Of a stretch of DNA of 64,000 bases, positions 11,555-19,077 are shown in pieces. Position numbers and translations under genes: made by a program. Numbering within the stretch: the first letter of the stretch is position 1; each line of letters begins with the position of its first letter. The notes under the pieces were generated by a model. It saw only the letters and a program-made list of their open reading frames with translations. It was not told where the DNA came from and made no database searches. Location: assembly GCA_035772405.1 (NCBI GenBank), contig JAYKKM010000263.1:2852501-2916500 (forward strand), given 5' to 3'. This stretch comes from Chrysogorgia sp. JL179-B06. Taxonomy: Eukaryota; Cnidaria; Anthozoa; Scleralcyonacea; Chrysogorgiidae.

Positions 11555-12118
11555 TTACACTACACTTTTTTTCTTAGCCCACTCATTGTAATAAATATCA
11601 CCACTCTCACACCATCCCAGCTTTGGGTACACCACCCCAAACAAATTGTTGTCGAACTTGTCTTTCACCTTTCCGTCTTTGAGGTCTGACACCTTCTTGA
11701 GCGTCTCGACTCGTCTTCTATGACACAACCTAATAATGTAGTACCCGTATCTGCTGACGTTTCTACCCTTTATCAAATTGCATGAGTGCAGCACATTGAC
11801 AACTTTCAGGAAGTCCTCTTTTATCAACTCAAGGTGCTCACCCTTCACAACGTTCCGTAGTCTCCTCCCCATCCACCAAGACCGTTTGTGAACGCTTTTT
11901 AACCGAGTGAGTCTCATGTCGCTGTAACTCTGAGTGTAACCCCATTCGATGTCGCCACACTTTGGACACGCGTACCCACCACATTCAGTCACACTTTTCA
12001 AAACGTCACAATCCGAGCAGTAGTAAAGCCTGGAGGTGCCTCCGCACTCAGTTTGCGTCTCACTCGCGATTTCGTCAATTGTGTAACCATAGCTCATCTG
12101 CCTCATAAGTTTGTCCAT
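11555..12118 (-). CDS. zinc-ribbon protein, possibly VLTF3-like late transcription factor
   Basis: 187 residues from the first ATG (12118); the open frame runs back three bases to a GTG. An N-terminal zinc ribbon is clear (CSDC, then a Cys, then CPKCG, about residues 30-60), followed by a basic region and an arginine-rich stretch with RYGYYIIRL near residue 130. A zinc ribbon followed by an arginine, aromatic-rich C-terminal segment recalls the poxvirus VLTF3 late transcription factor family of large DNA viruses. This is a resemblance judged by eye, and other zinc-ribbon proteins are possible. It lies ten bases upstream of the polymerase and is transcribed with it. An AGTATAAG motif sits five bases before its ATG. 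Confidence 0.5.
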   Translation of the reverse strand: MDKLMRQMSYGYTIDEIASETQTECGGTSRLYYCSDCDVLKSVTECGGYACPKCGDIEWGYTQSYSDMRLTRLKSVHKRSWWMGRRLRNVVKGEHLELIKEDFLKVVNVLHSCNLIKGRNVSRYGYYIIRLCHRRRVETLKKVSDLKDGKVKDKFDNNLFGVVYPKLGWCESGDIYYNEWAKKKSVV

Positions 12119-12145
12119 CACTCTTATACTACTCCAACATTTTTT

Positions 12146-12565
12146 TTACTGAGTTAGCACCCACACTGCTATTCCACTACCCAAACCTAGCGCGCTAACA
12201 AACAACAATTGGTATTCCTTCATTTCCGCACTAGGTTGATAGTAATCCGCAACCCTCGGGGACTCAGTGAACACTCGTCCGCTGTACTGTATGGTCATTA
12301 CGCTTCTAAGTTCCTCCAACGCGTGGTTTGTGTCATTGATGTCAGCGTTAGCATCTGAGAGCATTTGCCGTAAACGCTGAATCTTATCTTTCTTAGCGAC
12401 TTCATTCTCGTACCACGCTTCTTTCGCGCTGGCTAACTGCTCCAACGCATGGTTATGCCTTTTCATCTCAGCTTCATAGCCTGTGTGATTGAACTTTGAA
12501 AACATAAAGCCAGCGCCTGCAAAAGCCACTGCATTAAATATCCCTCCAGCCACAACGCTCACCAT
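12146..12565 (-). CDS. small two-membrane-segment coiled-coil protein, Polinton-associated
   Basis: 139 residues of unknown function. A hydrophobic N-terminal segment rich in Gly, Ala and Phe (residues 1-23) and a C-terminal one (about 118-137) flank a charged heptad-like helix (about 33-90) containing repeated Asn-His-Ala-Leu-Glu words. This suggests a membrane-anchored coiled coil, perhaps a virion or assembly protein. It belongs to a run of three short minus-strand membrane proteins, separated by a few bases, between the zinc-ribbon gene and the divergent control region. Confidence 0.7.
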   Translation of the reverse strand: MVSVVAGGIFNAVAFAGAGFMFSKFNHTGYEAEMKRHNHALEQLASAKEAWYENEVAKKDKIQRLRQMLSDANADINDTNHALEELRSVMTIQYSGRVFTESPRVADYYQPSAEMKEYQLLFVSALGLGSGIAVWVLTQ

Positions 12566-12569
12566 TAAC

Positions 12570-12806
12570 TTACATTGATTTGAATGGATCTGTCGGTATC
12601 CACTTTTTCGATTGCATCCATTTTACTAACAGCGTTCCTGCACCAACAGCTGCAGCAAGTTTCACTGTGCCTTTAACTGTCTCTGGTGTTCCCAATGGTT
12701 CTCCCAAAGCCTTTTTAGAAATCATACTCACTACCACAGCACCGGTCGTAACAAGTAGCGCATCGTACAATTCGTTCATAAGTTCTTTTCGATCGATCGC
12801 AGTCAT
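12570..12806 (-). CDS. small membrane protein, Polinton-associated
   Basis: 78 residues from the ATG at 12806; the open frame upstream of it starts only with TTG. A hydrophobic segment rich in Val, Thr and Ala covers about residues 16-32 and a second weaker one about 48-62, with a short basic, Trp-containing tail. No family is recognised. The stop lies four bases from the next gene, so it is probably expressed with its neighbours. Confidence 0.6.
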   Translation of the reverse strand: MTAIDRKELMNELYDALLVTTGAVVVSMISKKALGEPLGTPETVKGTVKLAAAVGAGTLLVKWMQSKKWIPTDPFKSM

Positions 12807-12836
12807 ATATACATTGTCGTGTGTTTTGTTCAAGAA

Positions 12837-13178
12837 TCAAAATGTGTCTAACACTGGACGACAAGTTTTACGATTTTCTGACACACTAGCTGGTGCAGTA
12901 CTCACAGGCTCTAGTCGTGTCTCTTTTTCACTACTAATTGTGTACCATAACGAAGCGCCAGCGATGATTACACCAAGTGTTCCAACAACATATCCATAAC
13001 CCCACTCACCACCCTGTTCTTCGTTGACTATCATTTCGCGCATTTTCTTTTCTTTCGCGGCTTTCGATATCTCAGCCAACTTTTTACCAGCAGCGACGCG
13101 CTTTGGGTCCTTCACCTTAACACTTTTCACATCAGCTGTGATCTTAGCTTCAACAGCCGTCTGTGAGTCCTCAACCAT
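12837..13178 (-). CDS. small single-pass membrane protein with basic N-terminal domain
   Basis: 113 residues. The N-terminal half is Lys- and Ala-rich, with a DPKRVAAGKKLAEISKAAKE stretch (residues 23-42) that should form a basic helix. One membrane segment follows (about 65-83), then a short polar tail. The function is unknown; a basic helix next to a membrane span would suit a virion-membrane or DNA-contact protein. It is the first gene of the leftward block and starts just left of the CTCACAG repeat cluster. Confidence 0.65.
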   Translation of the reverse strand: MVEDSQTAVEAKITADVKSVKVKDPKRVAAGKKLAEISKAAKEKKMREMIVNEEQGGEWGYGYVVGTLGVIIAGASLWYTISSEKETRLEPVSTAPASVSENRKTCRPVLDTF

Positions 13179-13204
13179 CTAATACATTATCACGTGTTAT
13201 CTTA

Positions 13205-13245
13205 CTCACAGGTGCCTCACAGTTGACCTCACAGATATCTCACAG
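13205..13245. promoter_or_regulatory. four phased CTCACAG direct repeats in a divergent intergenic region
   Basis: CTCACAG occurs at 13205-13211, 13216-13222, 13228-13234 and 13239-13245, with start-to-start spacing of 11, 12 and 11 bases, about one helical turn. The cluster lies between the leftward block (start 13178) and the rightward 244-residue gene (start 13297). Same-face repeats in a divergent promoter region look like an operator for a cooperative DNA-binding protein; the binding factor is unknown. Confidence 0.65.
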
Positions 13246-13296
13246 TCCCAGACCAAACGCACTAAAAATTAGGATTTTTTCTGAGAGTATAACATA

Positions 13297-14031
13297 ATGA
13301 CTCAAGCCAGAGAAATCAGCGAAGAAGATATCACCAACATGTTGAGAACAGCCTTTATCAGTGTGCCCACCCTACAAGGCGTCTCTGGACCCACCGTCTT
13401 AAACGAGTACTTCTCAACATACACAATGTTCGACCCAGACCCTGAAGGACCACCAAAACGGCTTGGCTCTCAGATCCGCCATACGAGGTATCTTCTCGAC
13501 GCTTGGATCGATCTTCGAGAAGACAGAGCCAACGAGCTTGCTGGTATGTTAGCTGACATAATCCCTGTGTGGTGTTACTCACCATTCAAACACCTTATGT
13601 TAGCGAGTGGTGTCTACTTGAGCAACCCTAGTGAGTCCAACGCCACATTACTCGGTAACTTCCTCCAAGTGTTCTTAGCGACCCTTATGTGGAAACCATG
13701 CCCAACCAAAGCCAAAGCGTGGCTAGATCTCGCCGCAAACCGCGACGTCCACGTTTGCAAGGTTGGGTGTAATGAGATACTGGGTGCGGACGATATCAGG
13801 GACCACGTACTCTCGCCCGCCCACAGACACTTTGCGAGAAATAAAAACGTGTACGCCTGTTACCCATGCGGTGTGGCTACCAACGACCCACTGTATCGCT
13901 TGAGACATGAGAGCTCGAGGTCTCATCTTAAAAACTTAGAGCTTCAGCGGATATTTAACAACGAGCAACAGTTGCCGCAAGAGGGGAGAGCATTTCTCTG
14001 GAGGTATAGTAATCATGAAGAAAATCGGTAA
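13297..14031 (+). CDS. uncharacterised protein with two C-terminal zinc-finger-like motifs
   Basis: 244 residues with no family recognised for the N-terminal 145. The C-terminal part has two Cys/His clusters: CKVGC followed by DHVLSPAHRHF (about 153-180), and CYPCG followed by RHESSRSH (about 185-210), both shaped like C2H2 fingers. It may bind nucleic acid. The start is supported by an AGTATAAC motif three bases upstream of the ATG. The end overlaps the thymidine kinase start by 17 bases, so the two are probably expressed from one transcript. Confidence 0.8.
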   Translation: MTQAREISEEDITNMLRTAFISVPTLQGVSGPTVLNEYFSTYTMFDPDPEGPPKRLGSQIRHTRYLLDAWIDLREDRANELAGMLADIIPVWCYSPFKHLMLASGVYLSNPSESNATLLGNFLQVFLATLMWKPCPTKAKAWLDLAANRDVHVCKVGCNEILGADDIRDHVLSPAHRHFARNKNVYACYPCGVATNDPLYRLRHESSRSHLKNLELQRIFNNEQQLPQEGRAFLWRYSNHEENR

Positions 14032-14587
14032 ACTAGAAATCGTGATTGGTCCCATGTTTGCAGGAAAAACAACAGAGACTCTTCGTAGGTTACTCACGTT
14101 AAGTAAATCAGGGCTCAAAGTCCTTTACATGAACAACAAACGCGACACCAGGCGAACTGACCACGCGTTCTCCACACATCGTCAGACCATTGTCGTTGGG
14201 TCAGACAGTTTACCTGCGAAGTTAATCACCAACCTTCCGAGCTCTTCCGAGATAGCTGACTACGACGTCATCGGCGTTGATGAGGGCCATTGGTACTCTG
14301 GGTTACTCCCAATTATTCATGAATACATTAAAGCTGGTGTTCACGTCATTATTTGTGGTCTCATAACAACAGAGCACTTAAAAAGGCTTGGTGAGCTCGA
14401 CACGTTGTTCTCAGTGGCAGACGACATCACATTTCTAAAAGCGTATTGCGCCGTTTGTCGTGACACTTACGGAACAACTGTTGAAGCGCCATTCAATTGG
14501 AGATACAACCCAGGACCATCATTCGTTGGTGGTGCTGAGCAATATCGCGCAGTGTGTAGACGTCATCATCCTTCCACACAAAATTAA
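14015..14587 (+). CDS. tk: thymidine kinase, type II (TK1-like)
   Basis: 190 residues, the normal length of a type II thymidine kinase, which phosphorylates thymidine to dTMP with ATP. The P-loop GPMFAGKT is at residues 12-19. The Walker B/catalytic segment is DEGHW (Asp 89, Glu 90, where cellular and poxvirus enzymes usually have DEAQF). A structural zinc site is formed by Cys145, Cys148, Cys181 and His184. The lasso-region signature VGGAEQYRAVC is at 171-181. The frame is complete and every key residue is present. The gene overlaps the preceding one by 17 bases. Nucleotide-salvage genes are typical of large DNA viruses and unusual in Polintons; the origin may be viral or host and needs a phylogeny. 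Confidence 0.95.
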   Translation: MKKIGKLEIVIGPMFAGKTTETLRRLLTLSKSGLKVLYMNNKRDTRRTDHAFSTHRQTIVVGSDSLPAKLITNLPSSSEIADYDVIGVDEGHWYSGLLPIIHEYIKAGVHVIICGLITTEHLKRLGELDTLFSVADDITFLKAYCAVCRDTYGTTVEAPFNWRYNPGPSFVGGAEQYRAVCRRHHPSTQN

Positions 14588-14633
14588 GGGTGTTCTCGGA
14601 TACCCCACTTTTCTAAATTTAGACATTGGTCAC

Positions 14634-14873
14634 ATGAAGCGTCCAATGTCTCCCGTAGAAACATTTTTTTCACACAGTGGTCAGAAGGTTTGTGAAATAA
14701 ATAGAGAAAGTTTCGCAAACGTTTTTACTGAGTTAAAAACGTCTTTAAAAATGCTAGAGCAGTTGTCACTTCAGACGTCGTCTCAACAACGAGAACGAGC
14801 GCTAATTCGACTCATTACTCACCGTCTAAAAAGTCTCTTTACAATAGCGTCTCTCATGGTTACTCAACGCTGA
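14634..14873 (+). CDS. possible small hypothetical protein
   Basis: 79 codons from ATG 14634, beginning 46 bases after the thymidine kinase stop. It has mixed charge with a Leu- and Arg-rich C-terminal half and no known motif. Its last 48 bases overlap, tail to tail, the end of the Bro-N gene on the other strand. It fills the only rightward gap in a compact region, which is the main support; it may simply be untranslated sequence. Confidence 0.35.
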   Translation: MKRPMSPVETFFSHSGQKVCEINRESFANVFTELKTSLKMLEQLSLQTSSQQRERALIRLITHRLKSLFTIASLMVTQR

Positions 14874-15593
14874 TTTATTTTTAAATTTACGAAGGCAGTG
14901 AGAGCACTGAAACCCAACGTCAAAGAGATATTTTATTACCGTGGTGATAGCGTCGTCGTACGAGTCACACAACAACGTTAGATAACCAGCGGATTTATAT
15001 CTGAGCAACAGAGACTCCTGCTCTTTGGACGTCTTGCCTGTGCCACCTGGATTCTTGAACTCAATCACAAGCCCGCTGTGCTGTCGGTTCGCATTGGCAA
15101 TAATCAAGTCAGGCGTTCCACGTTGGTAACCTTTTTTCCACGAATTTATTCTTTTACTCGAAGTGTCTTGATTTTCACCACAAGCAGCTATCAAAATAGC
15201 TTCTGGATAATGTTTCCTAAGAAAACCAACAACTTTCGTGTGTAGATCGAACTCGGTGATCATTTTAAATTGATTGTGTTTGAGACCAACGTCAGCTAAA
15301 CTTTTTCTAACGCTTGGTAAGACCTCTGAGTGCACCCACCTTCCAAAGTGTTTCGCGCGCTCCAATTTACTCGAGAACGTTAGTGAGTAGACCCCAAGTT
15401 CGTTGATAAACGAGGTCTGCTCTATCTTCATTTTACAATCAGGTTCGACGTGGTCATTGACTGCATCTTTTGGTCGAGCGTAACCTAGAGCGCTCGCGAC
15501 TTCTCCTGCTTTGAACCATATTTCACCGTTGTCCATGACCGTCGTGATTTGGTGACCATCGAAATCGAATAATCGAGGTATTGCGGAGGTCAT
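14826..15593 (-). CDS. Bro-N domain / VRR-NUC-type nuclease / C2H2 finger fusion
   Basis: 255 residues from the first ATG (15593); an open frame upstream begins only with GTG. Residues about 5-98 are a Bro-N domain (WFKAGEVASALGYARPKDAV, then a GVYSLTFSSKLERAKHFGRWV segment ending near EVLPSVRKSL), a DNA-binding module of baculoviruses, other large DNA viruses and phages. Residues about 112-225 look like a PD-(D/E)xK nuclease of the VRR-NUC kind: GTPDLI with Asp162, then EFK with Glu178 and Lys180, then a Gln-containing helix (SKEQESLL). A C-terminal finger is formed by CSHC and HERRYC. All the expected catalytic residues are present. A DNA-targeted nuclease acting in replication, recombination or host interference is plausible; the role is inferred. 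Confidence 0.88.
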   Translation of the reverse strand: MTSAIPRLFDFDGHQITTVMDNGEIWFKAGEVASALGYARPKDAVNDHVEPDCKMKIEQTSFINELGVYSLTFSSKLERAKHFGRWVHSEVLPSVRKSLADVGLKHNQFKMITEFDLHTKVVGFLRKHYPEAILIAACGENQDTSSKRINSWKKGYQRGTPDLIIANANRQHSGLVIEFKNPGGTGKTSKEQESLLLRYKSAGYLTLLCDSYDDAITTVIKYLFDVGFQCSHCLRKFKNKSALSNHERRYCKETF

Positions 15594-15623
15594 CACTATA
15601 TTATAGTCCCCCACGAAAAAAAA

Positions 15624-15764
15624 CTACTCGACATAGGTGCCACGCCTTTTATAGATCTGGTTTGTTGTGTACCAATGCAGCAAATACGTTTTATTAGCCC
15701 TCAGTTTTCTACGTCGTCTGAAAAAGTTTCTAATGTTACGAGCTAGTTTTCTAAGCCAACCCAT
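15624..15764 (-). CDS. 46-residue arginine-rich peptide
   Basis: A short open frame between the Bro-N gene and the 69-residue gene, each only a few bases to about 30 bases away. The first 25 residues are extremely basic and amphipathic (MGWLRKLARNIRNFFRRRRK), followed by a Tyr-rich tail. The size and charge recall adenovirus core peptides that condense DNA or disturb membranes, but there is no sequence proof. Gene spacing and strand agree with its neighbours. Confidence 0.55.
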   Translation of the reverse strand: MGWLRKLARNIRNFFRRRRKLRANKTYLLHWYTTNQIYKRRGTYVE

Positions 15765-15772
15765 CACATAAC

Positions 15773-15982
15773 TTAGGTCACGTCTCCTACAAGTCCCACA
15801 GTGTCTGACTCTGCGGGTAGCGTAATAGGTTTGCCGTAAGTCTTTTTAGACCTCATACCAATCTCAGCGTGGAGCTCTAGAGTAACGTCACCGCGACCAA
15901 ATGATCCACCAGCTTTGAACATGTGATCAGTCGTCTTATTTATCTTATACACTTCATGAGGTCTCGAAACACATGCTCCCAT
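15773..15982 (-). CDS. small protein with N-terminal myristoylation signal
   Basis: 69 residues starting MGACVSRP, a classic N-myristoylation pattern (Gly2, Ser6) with Cys4 available for palmitoylation. The rest is polar and looks beta-rich. Its ATG abuts the stop of the fibre-like gene directly upstream on the same strand. A membrane-tethered virion or assembly protein is likely. No family is recognised. Confidence 0.6.
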   Translation of the reverse strand: MGACVSRPHEVYKINKTTDHMFKAGGSFGRGDVTLELHAEIGMRSKKTYGKPITLPAESDTVGLVGDVT

Positions 15983-16933
15983 TTACTTTACACCATATTC
16001 CTTCATCATTTCTCCACCCATGATTATGATGTCTCGGTTTGTCATGTAACCACTCACAATTTTCACACCGTAGAATTCTATCAACGATGGGTGCGCATAA
16101 GGTGCGAGTGGTATTCTTGGTCGGTGTATTCCAAAAATCGTTCCGTAGGGTGCGCCTATCTTTTTCATATTTGCTATGAAGTCTGAATCGGTTGACTTAA
16201 CGTTGTTGACCCTGACATGTGAATTGCTCATTTGCCAGTGTATTGATATCATATGCATTTTTGTGAGGTCAATAATACTCGGAATAGTGCATACTTTCTC
16301 CATCGCTGGGATGCTGCCACCATACGCGAGCTTGTTGGTCACACCAGTCTTGTACCCTATGAACTTATCCCAACTACCATCGTCGTTTGATATAATTGTC
16401 TCCCAATTTGATCCAGCGGTTCTCATTGGTAACCTCACCACAACAAAAATGGAGAGATCACACCATTGCATACTTGGACAATTAAAATGGAGACCTGACT
16501 CAAGTGGGATTGGTGTTAACACAGGTGATAGAAAACTTTGACTCACACCACTGATGCCAACAATAGGACCATAAGCCGGGTTGTTTTGCACTAATTTACT
16601 TGTTTCACCAATGGCTTTCACTTTGTTTGAACCATTGGTGTGAAATTCCACATTTTTCAAGGCGTGTGTGCTAACGTTGAAGTCGAGCACAACATTATAC
16701 GACTGACTCTTGAGGTAGCTTGATAGTAGTTGGTTTAGAGTTCTTTTGTTGATAGCGTCTAAGTCATCGACTGGGTCTGCTACGTTTTTTATTGCTGAGC
16801 CTTGCATGTCTATTAGTCCAGACATCCTTCCACCGGTAGCGCTTAATTTAGGATCTTCGTCCAGATGTCTTTTCGTTCTTTTTAGTATTTTATCGTGAGG
16901 GTCGTCAGACTCATACCCATAGTTTAGACTCAT
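15983..16933 (-). CDS. fibre-like/receptor-binding candidate with C-terminal beta domain
   Basis: 316 residues from ATG 16933. After a short charged N-terminus there is a GGRMSGLIDMQGSAIKNVAD segment followed by DAINKRTL, the pattern repeated in phage and virus fibre shafts (Met-x-Gly-x-Ile-x-Leu-x-x-Pro, then Asp-Ala-x-x-Lys). Residues about 100-316 are beta-rich and resemble a lectin/LamG-like head, with many Trp, Gly and Asn. The first seven residues, MSLNYGY, and their DNA are almost identical to the start of the protein at 19078, suggesting a common docking peptide. It is most probably a spike or fibre attached to the capsid vertex. Confidence 0.6.
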   Translation of the reverse strand: MSLNYGYESDDPHDKILKRTKRHLDEDPKLSATGGRMSGLIDMQGSAIKNVADPVDDLDAINKRTLNQLLSSYLKSQSYNVVLDFNVSTHALKNVEFHTNGSNKVKAIGETSKLVQNNPAYGPIVGISGVSQSFLSPVLTPIPLESGLHFNCPSMQWCDLSIFVVVRLPMRTAGSNWETIISNDDGSWDKFIGYKTGVTNKLAYGGSIPAMEKVCTIPSIIDLTKMHMISIHWQMSNSHVRVNNVKSTDSDFIANMKKIGAPYGTIFGIHRPRIPLAPYAHPSLIEFYGVKIVSGYMTNRDIIIMGGEMMKEYGVK

Positions 16934-16935
16934 CA

Positions 16936-18351
16936 CTACCTGAAGGTGTATTTGGTTACTAAATAGCCAGAGACTGCTGAGAACCCTAAGATTATCGCTA
17001 GCGTTGTCGTGGTGTCTGACTTACTTGTGGTGGTCGTAGTTATTTGATTGGTGGTGACCACTGTTTTCTTCGCAGGTGGTGTAACTAGAGTTTCCAAGTG
17101 AAGTCCTACCGCTTGGTGGACTTTTTTATGCTTCACTTTTTGCGCTCGAAAGTTCAGCCCATCATTATACCCAAATGTCATCCCAGTTTCAGACGAAGTT
17201 CTGAGCACGTTATTGTAGCCAACAATGGGGTCCTTTAACAAGACCATGCTTCTGGGGATCAGCCAAGTGTTAGGTGTCACAGCTGTGTCTAGCTTAACGT
17301 TGGTGTCACTAATCGCTTTGTTCATAAGGTTGATCCAAACACTCGGTGAATATTGAACCACAGCGTTTTCAACGATGTCTCTAAAGACTTGTTGCGTTTC
17401 TCGAGCACTAGCTCTAGTTCCCACGATGCTTTGCTTTGACTTCGCTTGGGCTCCAAGAATGGCGTACATGTAAACTTCAGTCGATTGGTTTAGTAGTTCT
17501 TGTCCTAATGGTGTGAACCCGTCAGAGTGTCTTGGGCAATACCGACGATAATCACCTTGGATGTCTTTGATGTATCTATTGTCAACATCAGTCAATGGTA
17601 CATGACCTTTCAAAAGTCGCCAGTCAGGGAGGTACAGTCTTAAGATGTTGTTAATGTCAACTTGACTCTTACTCAAACGAAACATCACACGACGAATGGT
17701 GAAGTATACATGGAACCTCATGAGACCCACGATTTGCTTTGGAACGTCGACGTGATAACTTAAGTTTTGTAGAGACACCCCTGAGCGGTATGTGGCGATG
17801 TACATACCTGCGATCGCTTGATAGTAACTCTCCGTTAGAGTCCAAACTGTGTTAACGTTACCACCAATTGCCTTGTCGTTGTGACGTCTTTTGGTGTCAA
17901 TGAATATTTTCGGTAGATTTGATTTGAAGGAATTATTGTCGTCAACAAAGACGTCAAAATTGTGGGTTGGGTAATTGAGGACATATGGTGGAAACGTCTC
18001 GACTTCTCTGTAGCTCTTGTGGGTCTCTGTCAGTAGTAACTTTGGGACACGCCCATCGCTCGACCATATTTTTGGGAACTTGTTGTTGTGCAACCACTTC
18101 TGCATGTTTTTATCATTTTTGAAGGTTGTGCTGGTTATGTCTGTGCTGAGGATGTCATTGTTTCTGAAATACACATCGACACTCACGATTTTACCATCTT
18201 GTGAAATATTTGGATAGAACTCGAATTTGCCTAAAGTGGCGTTGGGGTACTTTTTGACGAAGTCTGCCTTTGCGTCATGTGCAGCCTTTGACGTGTTCGC
18301 CATCGCACGTTTGTAATACTTTCCATAGTAATCACGAAGGGCTTTCTGCAT
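16936..18351 (-). CDS. uncharacterised membrane-anchored protein, 471 residues
   Basis: The ATG at 18351 is chosen because the longer frame begins with GTG and would run into the divergent gene's leader. The protein has no motif I can name. It has a Tyr- and Arg-rich N-terminus, a long mixed alpha/beta body, a Thr-rich stretch (about 435-448) and a single C-terminal membrane segment (about 450-468). It is the largest unassigned gene of the element and lies directly upstream of the fibre-like gene on the same strand, which favours a structural or entry-related role. That role is inferred from position only. Confidence 0.75.
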   Translation of the reverse strand: MQKALRDYYGKYYKRAMANTSKAAHDAKADFVKKYPNATLGKFEFYPNISQDGKIVSVDVYFRNNDILSTDITSTTFKNDKNMQKWLHNNKFPKIWSSDGRVPKLLLTETHKSYREVETFPPYVLNYPTHNFDVFVDDNNSFKSNLPKIFIDTKRRHNDKAIGGNVNTVWTLTESYYQAIAGMYIATYRSGVSLQNLSYHVDVPKQIVGLMRFHVYFTIRRVMFRLSKSQVDINNILRLYLPDWRLLKGHVPLTDVDNRYIKDIQGDYRRYCPRHSDGFTPLGQELLNQSTEVYMYAILGAQAKSKQSIVGTRASARETQQVFRDIVENAVVQYSPSVWINLMNKAISDTNVKLDTAVTPNTWLIPRSMVLLKDPIVGYNNVLRTSSETGMTFGYNDGLNFRAQKVKHKKVHQAVGLHLETLVTPPAKKTVVTTNQITTTTTSKSDTTTTLAIILGFSAVSGYLVTKYTFR

Positions 18352-18395
18352 ATATAATATACCATATGTTACACATAACACATGCTACATTATAT
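18352..18395. promoter_or_regulatory. 44-base divergent promoter interval
   Basis: Between the start of the 471-residue gene (minus) and the first penton-like gene (plus) only 44 bases remain. They are AT-rich, with ATATAATATACCATATG near the minus-strand start and ACATTATAT before the plus-strand ATG. Both genes must be transcribed from within or across this interval or from inside each other's coding sequence. Confidence 0.5.
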
Positions 18396-19058
18396 ATGGT
18401 CAGGGTTGTAGTGTTGATTAGAGGCCCAACGGAAACTGTGGATCTACCAGAAGCACTTTTGACGTTTGGCTCAGATCCTCACTTACTAGTGAAAAAAGCG
18501 ACCATCTTTTGGGACTATGTTAACGTGGAGACTGGCGTGAATGATGAAATAAGTTACAACAGCAACAAACACGTTTTTGGGTCTGGGTACCACACTTTTA
18601 AAATGATCGCTGACGAGTTGAAGGGATTAGGGGCTATCGAGCTAGTAGCCAACAAACACAATTCAAAGTGTGAGATAAGAACTGACCAACAATTGGAGCT
18701 GTTTAAATTTGGAGAACTCTTAGGGTTCGATGGTAACACAACGGTGAGTAGTAGTGGTTTGGTCAGCCCTAACGTTGTGGATGTTAACAAAGGGTTGAAG
18801 TACGTACAAGTGGGTTGCAGCATTGTGAACAGACCTGAGAATATTGTTAATGGTAGCAAAAGTGAGGTTATCGTTGAGTTGCCATTGACCACCACCCAAC
18901 CACTGAAGAGCTCTGTTCAACACTTCTTCAATATTGAGTCGAAGGTGTCGATAAACAAAGGCGCTTTCACACAGCTGGTGTTTAATGTGACTGACCAAGA
19001 TGGTAGTGGTGTCAACGTTGGTGACATATTGTTGGATTTGTATGCAACGCTTGAGTAG
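18396..19058 (+). CDS. penton-like minor capsid candidate, paralog 1
   Basis: 220 residues from ATG 18396; the longer frame upstream overlaps the divergent gene and is unlikely. The protein is beta-rich. Matching blocks with the next gene are spread over its whole length: KKATIFWDYVNV, YHTF, LLGF, VDVNKGLKYVQVGC, IESKV, VNVGDILLDLY. The position among the capsid genes and a size near that of a single-jelly-roll protein make a penton (vertex) protein likely, but no diagnostic motif proves it. Confidence 0.6.
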   Translation: MVRVVVLIRGPTETVDLPEALLTFGSDPHLLVKKATIFWDYVNVETGVNDEISYNSNKHVFGSGYHTFKMIADELKGLGAIELVANKHNSKCEIRTDQQLELFKFGELLGFDGNTTVSSSGLVSPNVVDVNKGLKYVQVGCSIVNRPENIVNGSKSEVIVELPLTTTQPLKSSVQHFFNIESKVSINKGAFTQLVFNVTDQDGSGVNVGDILLDLYATLE

Positions 19059-19077
19059 CTAAACGCACGCTAAAGTA

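Noticed and set aside
12580..12999. 139-codon plus-strand frame
   Set aside because: Lies wholly antisense to two small membrane-protein genes that fit the strand and spacing of their block.
14460..14633. Longer start for the small frame after the thymidine kinase
   Set aside because: This part overlaps the conserved kinase C-terminus in another frame; only the part from 14634 is considered.
18270..18395. Upstream extension of penton-like paralog 1
   Set aside because: Would overlap the divergent gene's start, and similarity to paralog 2 begins only after 18396.
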